Source: Apostichopus japonicus
Lineage: Eukaryota; Echinodermata; Holothuroidea; Aspidochirotida; Stichopodidae
DNA length: 64,000 nucleotides
Assembly (NCBI RefSeq): GCF_037975245.1
Contig: NC_092583.1
Coordinates: forward strand, 10,952,264 to 11,016,263
Direction of reading: 5' to 3'
Positions 47,545 to 57,933 of this stretch are shown in pieces (within the stretch, counting starts at the first letter, position 1; each line of letters begins with the position of its first letter). Position numbers and translations under genes: made by a program. A model generated the notes under the pieces. That model saw only the letters and a program-made list of their open reading frames with translations, did not search any database and was not told the origin of the DNA.

Positions 47545-48700
47545 GTCTGATAACCGAAGTTAATTTTGAATTAGCATTCATTGAATATTTTAACAGGATC
47601 AAGTTCATTAAAGTAGTTTAAAATGGAATACATCCGTCACGAAATCATTTTTTCTATAAAAAAAATTCAGGTATAAAATTCACGGAAGCTGCTCGCAATA
47701 CTGCTTTCAAAGTACATGGCATTCATTTATCTGCATGCACACTGTGTGTAGTTTTGATTTTCTAGATGCATCTCATATAAATAATGATATTCAATCATCA
47801 AAATACGTCACAAACTAATAGATCACTACATACATCTTGTCATCTAGAACTTTGAAGAAGAACCTGCTAAAGTACGATATATGTTATATACCACTGACAC
47901 CTGCGTGGTTTAAAGTAGGAAAATAAAGATTCAAACTGGATCGTATAACCAATCAATATCCGAATATTTCTATACAATATGTGACATACTTAAACACTTA
48001 GCGTGCTATTTTAACGTTAATGTTGTCATTGTATAGGTATATTGTTGTTTGTATGGAACTAAACACACAGTCCCCGAAGAAAGAAATTCCGAACATTTTG
48101 AAAATCCTTGCAATAAAGTAACACAACATAACGTATTAACGTAACCTGCAGTGTTAAACAGCTATTAAAGAAAGTTGTATAGGATTGTGTGTAAGCTGAT
48201 ATACGTTCTATATACTTAATACCGAGTGCTGCTCTCCGTCATATACAACAGCGCTCATTCGGAACACATCGTTCAAATGATATTTGTAAATGTGAATAAT
48301 TCTTGAGTCGTTGACCATCGATATCATATCATCGCGCTTTGCGTGACCCCTGCAGCCACAGATCACGTGACTCCTGCAGCCACAGCTCAAACGTAGCATC
48401 TCCATTAGAAGACCTCGAAAAGAAACCGACAGTAAGTACTCAACACTCTGTCATCCTTCCTCTTGATGTGATCACAAAATACTCAAGTATTGTCCATTTG
48501 TTTGTGTGTGCGTTTGCGTGTGTGTTCATCTTTCCCTCAAGTTTGTCTTTGCTAGAGGGAATTTTAATGATAATAATAATAATAATTGTTTATAATAATA
48601 ATAATAATAATAATAATCATAATAATGATGATAGTCGATAAGTGACTTCGTTGATATCAAAAAGACGGTTTGCATTGAAGTCTCAGTTTGGTATGATGAT
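47545..48700. repeat. Array block G, copy 2
   Basis: Matches 34,630-35,800, including the 65-codon minus-strand frame, the CTGCAGCCACAG repeat with TCACGTGA between its arms, the GACA|GTAAGT donor and an (AAT)n run at 48,568-48,620. Confidence 0.65.
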
Positions 48701-48773
48701 CACAGTGTTAACAATATTTTGGGGTAGCTGGTGTTAAATTGTCGATGGATATACTGTTTTCCATGCATGTATT

Positions 48774-49720
48774 GATAAATCTAGGAGTTTTCAATTTTAA
48801 TATTTCATGATCGCATTCTGAGGTGCGACCATGGCTTGACTGACAGGTTAGATTAATAAATTGTGTGGTTAAATACTACTTCGGTTGTAAAGGTATCAGT
48901 TTTTTGGGGGAAAGAAATGTACTGGTGTTGGGGTTTGGTGTGTGCGGGTGGGGGTTGGGGTATGGTTGGTGGGGTTAGTGGGGGGCAGATGGAGAGGGGA
49001 AGAGGGAAGTATGAGGGCAGGAATTCTAAGGTGTTTAATTTCTAAAACGATAAGGTATTGGTTAGAAAAACGATATGTGTTTCTACACGCTATAGTAAGC
49101 CTAGTCTGCCCAATATGGTATCGAATTAAATTAGATTTCATGACAGAGTTGAAGAAGTTGAAGTATAAAATTGTGAAATAATTGAAAAGAATTGTGCTGA
49201 TTGCAACATTATATTATTGTATTAGTTAAACTTGTTTTCATAAACGCGATATATTATAAAGGGAAGTATAGGGTGATGGGAATGTTACGATGACCTTGTC
49301 AATTCGGCCAGTCGGTGGGTCGGCAACACAGTCTACTCCTTCATGTTAGCCCAAGAGGCGCGAAGCCGCCTGTTACGTAAAGCCTTGGTTAAGGCGTATC
49401 AGCCAGCCACTTTTTCCGCTAAATGCGCTGGGTCGATCTTTACTATTCATCACGCTATGAGCGATTCGTTTCCAGTGATTGCTTATGTGTGTGTGATTCG
49501 TTCCTTCTGTGATCGCGCCGGCTTCTGTGAAGCGTATATGTAGAAAGGGGGAGGAAAATATAACAGCCGTAGCATCAAGTTTATTTTAATGTAGGGAGAC
49601 TCATTCGCGTCGGTGAGCAGACCCAGTAGAGTCTATACATGTTACGTAATAAGTCCATCAAACATCTCTTACAATATGTCCTGTACATGCATGTGTTCAG
49701 CTTACATTATATTACTGTGT
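48774..49720. repeat. Array block X, copy 3
   Basis: Homologous to 14,083-15,130. The G-rich tract is at 48,905-49,020 and the GC-richer core at 49,343-49,545. Confidence 0.7.
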
Positions 49721-50013
49721 AGCCTGCATTGTGACTGTACATAGTCAAATAATTTATGGATGGTGGCGGTAGGGACGAAACAGATATATCGGCGAAAGTA
49801 TCTTAAAGTCTCAGTGTGTGTTTGCCAAATTTAAACTTCGACCTTTCCAGCTTACTGTCCTCTAAAAGCTCAGTGAAAATGCAATGCAATTTTCATATTC
49901 ATATTCATTAATTTTATTGAGTTATCTGTCGTTTAACATTTTGAGTTGAATAAAATTCGCCAGGTTCATTAACGAATCCGTAGATTCTACAAACTTCAAT
50001 CAAAATTTGCAAG

Positions 50014-50323
50014 CCCCGCCCAACAGATCATGCGCCAATCAAATCTCTCTGTTTTGTTAACGACCGTTAGGCATAGGACTTCTTTACTTTCGTGGCTAGC
50101 CTGTCTTTCTTTGGTCTTACCGATGTAGCTTGCGAAATTGTGTCATTTCCTTCCATTGCAATGAATAAACAGGTGCTTCCAGACGTTTCCTTAGTGGAAT
50201 TAGGTCAAAAAGTTGACGGTACGAGTATATATAGGTTACATTGGTGTAATGAACATGTTGATATGGACAGTCGCATTGATTTTACGGTAAATCGTTCGCG
50301 CCATAAGGGCAACAGAAAATAAA
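50014..50323 (+). other. Orphan mini-gene-like unit: GC box, CCAAT box, 53-codon frame, polyA signal
   Basis: In single-copy sequence between blocks X and F, CCCCGCCC (50,014-50,021) and CCAAT (50,035-50,039) are followed by an ATG at 50,161. This opens a 53-codon frame beginning MNKQVLPDVSLVELG and ending in basic HKGNRK. The frame is also open upstream for 23 codons without an ATG. The stop overlaps AATAAA (50,318-50,323). I do not recognise the peptide. It may be a retroelement 5' end or a chance frame. Confidence 0.3.
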
Positions 50324-50384
50324 AGTCTTTCTTTCGATTTCGACAGCTTTTCTCAATTAAACCCACCTGGTCAGAGTGCATTTA

Positions 50385-50386
<2 letters not shown>

Positions 50387-50472
<86 letters not shown>
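50387..50472. repeat. (TA)n microsatellite
   Basis: More than 40 perfect TA units directly before block F copy 3, the position where copy 1 has its compound microsatellite. Confidence 0.9.
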
Positions 50473-50475
<3 letters not shown>

Positions 50476-51560
50476 CCGACCTGGTGATCACAAGATCAAA
50501 TGAAAACCTATTTGCCAACATAACGTGTAAGCCACCCTCTATTTGCCGCATTTGTAAAATGCTTAAATCAGACGAGCGCCATTTATTTATTTCTTTGCAG
50601 TAGAGGAAGATGAGAATTCCATATGTGTTAACATTTGCTATCAACATATCCGTGTGGTCGATTACTTTGTAAATACTTAAATTCAACATTTAGATATTCG
50701 ATTACTTCATATATATTGTCCGCAAAACGAGGGGAATACTTTTATTAAATATGCCTGTCTTCGAAAACTATATCTTTTGCTACCAGTATCTTTCCAATAC
50801 GTTTGCAGTTTTCAACCAAACATCATTAGCAAGTATGCATACGCGTATGAAACTCCACCTTACCAGATCGAAGTCATGAACAGATGAATGTCCATAGGCC
50901 TTTATCAAATCATTTGAAAATCTGAGTGTTATGAAAGAGCAATATATCAACGTGTGAGATATCCAGAAATGGGGTTTGTGAGACCTGGCGAATATTTTAC
51001 GGACCATGTCAGTTTTACCCTCTTAACTGTGCAGGTAAACTTGTAATCTATACATAGAAGAATAACGATATCGCTCACGCAACTAAAGCTAGTACTATAA
51101 GTGAACATTTGTTACTATTCTTAAAGGGCGTCACCAATTTTAACGGACACACAGTAGTTTCTGTTTAAAACACGAAGATATTAATAAACTGAAACCCATG
51201 ATTAACTGTCGGTTTATTCTTAAGCTTTATTGCCCAATATTTGTTTTATCGAAATACATTCGAACCACTGTGATTACCCAAGCAGTCTTTTTGTCTAAAT
51301 ATATTGCAAAAACTGATATTTTTAAAGTTAAGAAGTTACGTTCACTACTGTCATTCAATTTGCAGGAGGGGGTTTGAGTAAACTTTATAACGGCATTGGG
51401 CATATGCATACAAAAATGTCTAAGGACACCATTATACAAGAGTCCAAGTATCACATAGAGATAATTAGAAATGTAAGAATTCACTGGAGACGTGGACCAC
51501 TCAGTTTCTACAACGTCGAAGACAATTACCCTTCAATGGTGACTCTGAGGCATTAAATGA
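50473..51560. repeat. Array block F, copy 3
   Basis: Matches 32,560-33,660, including the C-x2-C…H-x3-C encoding start. It is the second F block within 4 kb, placed directly before the Ig-4 unit. Most of block U, including the exon-like segment, is missing there. Confidence 0.65.
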
Positions 51561-51587
51561 TGGATTCATGCCGAATTTTAAAAATCC

Positions 51588-51660
51588 TAAAAGTTAAGAA
51601 CATTTTTATCTTTGACTTAAAAAGAATAATCTTCTTAAGTCTGTAATTGTTCTTAACTTT
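51588..51660. repeat. Nested inverted repeat
   Basis: AAAGTTAAGAAC near 51,590 and GTTCTTAACTTT near 51,649 are perfect 12-bp inverted repeats. They enclose GACTTAA/TTAAGTC as an inner pair. Flanking sequence to about 51,780 is rich in TTCTTA/TAAGAA. This resembles a small foldback element at the breakpoint where block U is missing. Confidence 0.45.
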
Positions 51661-51825
51661 ATGAACATTCTTATTTTCTTTATTATAAAGCCACCTAAGA
51701 AGAATTCATTCTTATCTTTGTACTGCAATCGTTCTTATCTTTAATAATGATTAGTATTACACTTATCTTCATATCTTCTTAAGTGTCACTTGTCAATTAG
51801 CCGGGCAATTTGTAATCAAACAGTT

Positions 51826-51950
51826 ATCACATGCAGTTACCCCAAAACCTGATAATAGTCCAAAAGTGCACTCCATACCATGTTCAGATTTATCCTACTA
51901 TTTTGAGTATTCTAGCGGATTTGGAAAATCTTTTGATTTGGAGAAATCAT
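51826..51950 (+). pseudogene. Remnant of decayed V-type Ig domain upstream of Ig-4
   Basis: Only the 3' end of the relic survives (AGTTACCCCAAAACCTGA to TCTAGCGGATTTGG). The first half and the whole U block are absent, replaced by block F and a TTCTTA-rich segment. Confidence 0.6.
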
Positions 51951-52136
51951 GTTCGTGTTATTTTTTGTTTTCTTAATAATAAGAATCTTTACAAACGTTA
52001 ATTCTTATAATCTGGTACAATGTCCGTTGTGAATCGTCTACGAAAAATAAAAACGTATGTACGTAGTTGTTGTAGCTAAACGGTTAGAACATCTTGGTTG
52101 TTTTCTGTTAGTAGTTGTCAGCTTATTGAATTCGGA

Positions 52137-52229
52137 CTGGATTATATTCAGCGAACACTGCTTTTGGTCCCGTGACTTGCTTATTTCTTTCATCAATTGC
52201 TGGTTTTTGAGAGGCAGGGTTCTGCATAG
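52137..52229 (+). pseudogene. Dead class A leader before Ig-4
   Basis: Homologous to 41,205-41,297, with the ATG changed to CTG and the same TAG replacing CAG after the leader. Similarity to receptor genes ends at the same point. Confidence 0.7.
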
Positions 52230-52338
52230 ACAGTGTCTCTATTAAAATCATGTACGCATACAATGGCGTGTCATAACTTAAAGAAAATTACATTTAGAGA
52301 GTACAAAGTGAGATTTTTCGGTTCAGTGAATTCACTTT

Positions 52339-52370
52339 TATATAAAGACTCGCAGTGTAAGATCTTACAC
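52339..52370 (+). promoter_or_regulatory. TATA box and 16-bp palindrome before Ig-4
   Basis: TATATAAAG at 52,339-52,347 and GTGTAAGATCTTACAC at 52,355-52,370, as in the Ig-3 unit, about 340 bases before the Ig-4 ATG. Confidence 0.4.
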
Positions 52371-52705
52371 CAAACACACTCGTAAAGGACAGTGACTCAT
52401 AAGGAAATATTTACAACAGAGTGGATGGACATATTGTGGAATGTAAATCATGTTCAAGTTTTGTGTTGTTTTCTCTTTTGATAAATCTTCGTGATTTCGA
52501 AACAAAATATGTTAATATAAAGTATCTATTTGGGGACTTCACAGTTTTTATTTATTTTCTCGTAAAGTTACTGTTACGATATCTATCTTATATGGAAACA
52601 CTGTATGTATATTATCGCCGTAGCTGGAGTTATGAGATAGGGTTGATTTACCAATCACAGTTTGGAATAATTTCTTTCTCCAACTCTTAAAGAATAGAAG
52701 AAAAA

Positions 52706-54134
52706 ATGGATTATTTTCGGAGTGTATTGTCCTTTCCTTTGCTGGTTTTATTTTTGGGTGCATTGCTGGTTTTTGAGAGTCATTGTTCTGTACACACATT
52801 GTCCCTATTTACGAGATTCAACGGCATTGTATTAGCTAGTGAATCGAATCACATGTTCATTGTCAGACTCGAACCCAGAAGATGACATCAGCATGCTGAT
52901 ACTAGACGGCGTGAGCCAGTTCGAATTAGTACCGGTGCCTGATGTAGCAGTTTATACTCAACAAATCAGCACGGATATCATTATTGAGAGTAACCGGACA
53001 TTCACTTGTATCGCGGTTGGGGGAAATTTTACAGCTTCCAGAAGCCTGACGATATCACCATTACCGAATAAACAGACACATTGTACAACAGACTACACGG
53101 ATGGTATCCTTGTTGGACAAACTGTGACTTTCACATGTTATAGTTCTATGTCAGTGGTAGGGTCCATTAGCTGGAGTTCAGATAGTAATACAACATTCGA
53201 GGAAGTAAAAAGTAATATAAGGAGCATGACCATGACTAACACGATAAATGTACAACCATCTGTAAGTCAAAATGGCAGTGTGTTTACATGTGAACGTGTT
53301 GGCGTAGCACCAGTTACCGACATAGACCGGTGTACCGTTGGTCCTATTAACGTTTATGAGAAGTTGATTATTTTCATTGATCCAATAATTACTACTAGTG
53401 ATCCAGCAATATTGTATCTAGGACAAACACAAAATCATACATGCTCATCTTTACCAACTTCATCTGTGCAGTGGACCATTCCGAATAAACTGGACGATTC
53501 TGGCATTGAGTTCTCTGTGGTTGGATCAATGATAACAGTGCATGTTACAACTAATACTACATACATAGGTGATGTGCGTCTGAATTGTTCTGCTAACATC
53601 CTTGATCAAACAGCGGTAGCAAACATAACGTTAGCAATTAGCCCTCTGGAATTACCAATAACATCAGCCTCAAACACAGTTTCAAGTAAACCACCTGGTA
53701 ATTCATATGTTGTTGTTTCGTTAGTCACTGTCATAGGGTTCATTTTATTTGCGTTGTCAATAATATTGGTTCTACTTTACCGGAAGCGTAGACATACCGA
53801 GTCAAATTCCAAATCTGTTACTAGTGTAACGTCTTCGGCGAATGTAGGCTACGATTATTGCGATATTGATACCGGTGGTGTAACTAGAACCGTTACTTCG
53901 AACACTGAAGCAACCACAATCTCTGAAAACAGCCCCAACTCGAAAGAACAATATTCTAGAGTAATCATAAACGAAAACGAGGAGGTAGCCTACGAAATTC
54001 CAGATGCTAAAATGGGAAACGAAAATCCAAGCAAGAGGACAATTATTGACGAAGAAGGGAATAAGTCAGAATATTATGAAAATCCAGAAAAGTTTAATTT
54101 TGAGACAAATGGGCAAAAAGAGAGTAAGCCTTGA
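52706..54134 (+). pseudogene. Ig-4: class B Ig receptor with 5-bp frameshift
   Basis: The leader ATG at 52,706 (MDYFRSVLSFPLL, with C-S-V-H instead of C-S-A-Q at the cleavage site) starts a frame equivalent to Ig-3. Five bases are missing inside the codons for ESISLIC (near 52,842), so translation from the ATG shifts and stops within about 15 codons. After the lesion the frame is intact for 430 codons: class B Ig1, Ig2 (extra cysteines kept), an Ig3 of class A type, transmembrane helix, and a tail with YDYCDI, YSRVII, AYEIP and YYENP. It ends at GQKESKP with the same TGA as Ig-2. The long intact remainder points to a recent lesion, a population variant or a sequencing error. Confidence 0.75.
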
Positions 54135-56089
54135 AAGTATTAGAATTCAGCTGTAGTAAAGCACAATTAAGATGAATGAAATATTTAAAATTGTTCAATT
54201 AAACCGTTTTCGAGAACCTATAATTACCGGGCTACATTTATTGGGTCTTTCATGTAGCAGATAGGAATGGGTTTTCGATCTCATACCAGAACAGTAATAT
54301 TTTTATTATATGAAACAATTACCATAATTAATTCAAATATGAATGGATGGATGGCTAAGTTCGTAGAACGCTTGTCAATTGTGTGAATGCCATCCTAGCC
54401 ATAAATTTCGTTCCTTTTTTCCACGTTATAATCAGGAACAAATGTTTGCCATATGTACTTCGACGTAAACAAAATGTTGTTAGTAGTTGCAGTTTAACAG
54501 TATGTAGACTTGAACGAGATATTCCGTTGTCTAAAGTTGATAGCTTAACCAATAAGCTGATTTTTTTTGCATATTTCGTCCAAAACATGTTCTCATAGCA
54601 TTTGTCCTCCATGGAAAGTTTTAAACTTAAGATTTTGAATATGGTTTTGCGGAATTTAGATAGGTATGAGTGCAAGTTTGTTCAAATAAGTACTTGCATC
54701 TTTGTGTAAGTTTAAAGGGGACTGGGGGTTCACTCCGACACACCCCTGTTATCATACATGATGTCTTTGATATATGGTTTTGAATTTTGTTGATGAATTC
54801 TTCGATGATATATATTTATTAGTCTTTAGTAAACATGACTTGTTAACTCTTCTAAGCCTGTGTAGGATAGTTTATTTTCATTCTCTTCAGTCTGATCAGG
54901 TTTGGTGTATTCTTTCGTCATATTTCTGTCTCTGTACATTGAAAAGGTTTCATCGTTAGAGTGCCGTGATAGTGCCCTGGCAGTTTTTCTATACATTACA
55001 TTAAATAACGTACAAAAAGATTGTGTAAACAAATCGCTGATTTTTTTTTAACCTGTGACCAAAATGCGACCTTGTCTAATACGCCGAGTGTGTCCGCAAA
55101 CATAATAGTTTACTCGATTTGAGTCAGACATACTGTCAACAAGCAAGTGACAAAATAAGCTTCACTGATTTCGTCGAAAACGGTTCTTGGTTTCATTGTA
55201 CGAGGTATATTCTTGGCTATATGTGCAGTACAAACGTAACGATACCTTACACTTCCTTATCGTTGAACCACACATATAGTGAGAATCCTATACGCTAACG
55301 CTGATTTAGTGCGTTATCAATGCAACTGTTACAGTTAATGTGTCAGCATCGAACATGTATTATAAATCAGTAGACGAATGTATTATGTATAAGACGTTTG
55401 CGATATCGTTTCTTTCCTATCGGCAATATCTCATGAGCCTAACAAAGATTATAACATTATTCCATTAAGAGGGTTATCCTTCGTCGTTAACGTTATTAAT
55501 TTCCCCTAAATGTGCCAAAGAGGTATAAACACAATGAACGTACAGTCTCTCTTTTCAAGTTCTTAATGGTTACATATTTCACATATTTCATTATGTAATT
55601 TATGAATATGCATGTGGAAGAATGTGTTATTGTGCAATAAGGACAGTAGCTTATACATAAGTCAATGGAATATGGAAGGCAATAGATACCAAAGACAAGA
55701 CGTGGCAAACAAATCGCTAGCATGTCTGTGACACGGTTATCATATATGGACAATGACGTCCATTACACTCGGCAAACATTATACTGGTATTAGATGCGAA
55801 AACAGTGAAAATGTCGTAGGATATTGTTATTTTTTTTTCAAACCATCAATTGGATTTTTGATGACTTATATTGATATATACTTATATTGACTTATACTTA
55901 TATTGATTTTGATATTTTTTCTCTCGAAATATTCAAAACGCACTCCTTCAAGCCGTTTGGAATATACTGCACAATCAAACTCAATTGGCAGATCAACGAA
56001 AAATACAATACTTTTTTTTTTACAGGTGTTGTAAGCCTTAAAACTGTTATACATTTTTATACCTCAACTTACTACTTAGAGAGACAACT
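54135..56089. repeat. Array block D (downstream of Ig-4), internally deleted
   Basis: Lacks the GCGACGCTCAGAATTTGAAG and G-rich landmarks: sequence passes from ACGTACAAAAAGATTGTG (55,020) directly to the AACCTGTGACCAAAATGCGAC segment. The decayed tRNA-like relic (copy 4) is at 54,345-54,405. No supported coding sequence. Confidence 0.65.
54345..54405 (+). pseudogene. Decayed tRNA-like element, copy 4
   Basis: GGATGGCTAAGTTCGTAGAACG followed after a degraded middle by ATCCTAGCCATAAATTTCG. Very close to copy 2. Confidence 0.4.
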
Positions 56090-57930
56090 TTACAATATAT
56101 ATAATCCTGTATCTCGCATTTGCTTTTATGCTCAGTCGGCTGATCCTAGATGATGGGGCAGGGGCGGGCATATAGTAACGTCCTCATTTGGCTAAGGCAA
56201 TCGTGAACTTCCTCCTGCTTTTGAACAAGCACTGCAATGTCATTGCTATCATAGGTAACGAATTGAATGCATTTGAATATTCGGGTCGGTGAATTTACAT
56301 AACGTAGGCCTATATACTGTAAATGTTCGAAATAATGATGTCAACGCTATACGTGCCTACATGTTTGTTTTAGAGGGAGCTGAATTCGAGACCAGTGTAT
56401 ACACTTGGATACACCTGCACATACTTTACGCTCAGTCTAAGGACTTCAGTTAATAACTGAATTATTGAACTAGCCTTATATCAACTCTATGTGAGAGTGA
56501 AGAACTTAAATAAGCAAAATAACATAAAATGAAATAAATTGCAAATATCTGTCAATACAACTGCAAGTGCATATACAAGTGAAGAATTTATTTGAAAACA
56601 GCTGCTGTCAATCAATTGTTGAAAACTTGAAGAACCTCACTTTAAATAGTTGCAACATTATGTGCAAAGTTAAGTCAAGAACTTTATTGTAAAAGAATTC
56701 GATCAACTGTAAATACATGAAGTTAAGAAGTTAGCTTTGAAATCTTGAAGTGAAAATGTGCTTTTTCTAAATAGCGACTTATGCCAACTCAAAACTTAAA
56801 TAGCTGTTGACCCAACTTTATACGGTAGGAAAGAACGTTATTGTAAATAGCTGTCAATCAACTATGATAGGAAACGACGAACTTTATTTTATGTTTGTAA
56901 ATACTTGTCGACCAACTGAATAATTAAGAGAATAACGTATAATAGCTGATTTTCCTCATATTCTGGTTTATCTTTTCACGGAATAAACATCTTACTTGAA
57001 ATATGTTGTTCATCATAGGAGTTCCATATGAAGGATTCTCGTGAGTTCCAACGTTAAGCGTTCATAGGTTAGCCTTAATGTGGCACTTACTGTGTTTTTT
57101 AAATACAATAACAACTTTAATTGAAGTTTGAAGCATATGCGATTACATTCATACAACAAACAGACTGTATAATTTCCCTCCAAGCTTGTATCAGATGATG
57201 AAAGCTATACAAAAGAAACTAACGACATTAAATGTATAGAAGTAAATGTTAGAAGTATATGTTACAAGTATATTTTAGATGTATATGTTAGAAGTATATG
57301 TTACAAGGATATGTTTAATGTATATATGTTAGATGTATATATGTTAGATATATATATATGTTGGCAGTATATGTTGGAAGTATATGTTAGAAGATTACGT
57401 TAGAAGTATAAGTTAGCATATGTAGCTGTTGATTTTATTTTATGTCTGGTGAACAGGGTAGTCATGTGACACACTTAACCTCAGATAATGTTTATTCGGT
57501 GTTTTGTTTTTGTTTTATTGAGTGGCGTTTTTGTCACCTTTTGAGTACTAATAAAACATACTTTGTTTGTAGTATAAGTATGCATCGTCTCATTGAATAT
57601 TTCTTACTGTCATGTCTTAGATGGAGAGCAAGGCATTCTCATAATATGTCACATTTTTAAATATATATACTGTCCATAGTTTGAATATACTTATCATATG
57701 TTCACATGTCCATTTCATTCTCCTCAGTCAGAGAATGTTCGTTGTATCAAGAAGGATTTAAAATTTGATTTCCCAGCTTCTAACGACGTTTCTCTTCCTT
57801 AATTCGTTAGATATTTTCAAGAAACGGTTATACGTCTATATCTTTCTACATGTCCTATATACAGTATTTATTCATCAGTACCTTCTAACGGTGTGTTTAT
57901 AGTAGGTTGGATTTCTAGTAAGTTGTACTG
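56090..57930. repeat. Array block E, copy 4, with satellite
   Basis: Holds the minus-strand QEEVHDCLSQMR stretch (56,100-56,300), the degenerate AGCTGTCAATCAACTG satellite (56,480-56,950) and the TATATGTTAGAAG minisatellite (57,240-57,415). The conserved GGTGAACAGGGTAGTCATGTGAC segment follows. Confidence 0.65.
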
Positions 57931-57933
57931 CGA

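Noticed and set aside
14766-49543. Short frame in the X-block core (IFTIHHAMSDSFPV) as a conserved small gene
   Set aside because: In copy 1 the first part is in a different frame and stops early, so the frame is not conserved although the DNA is.
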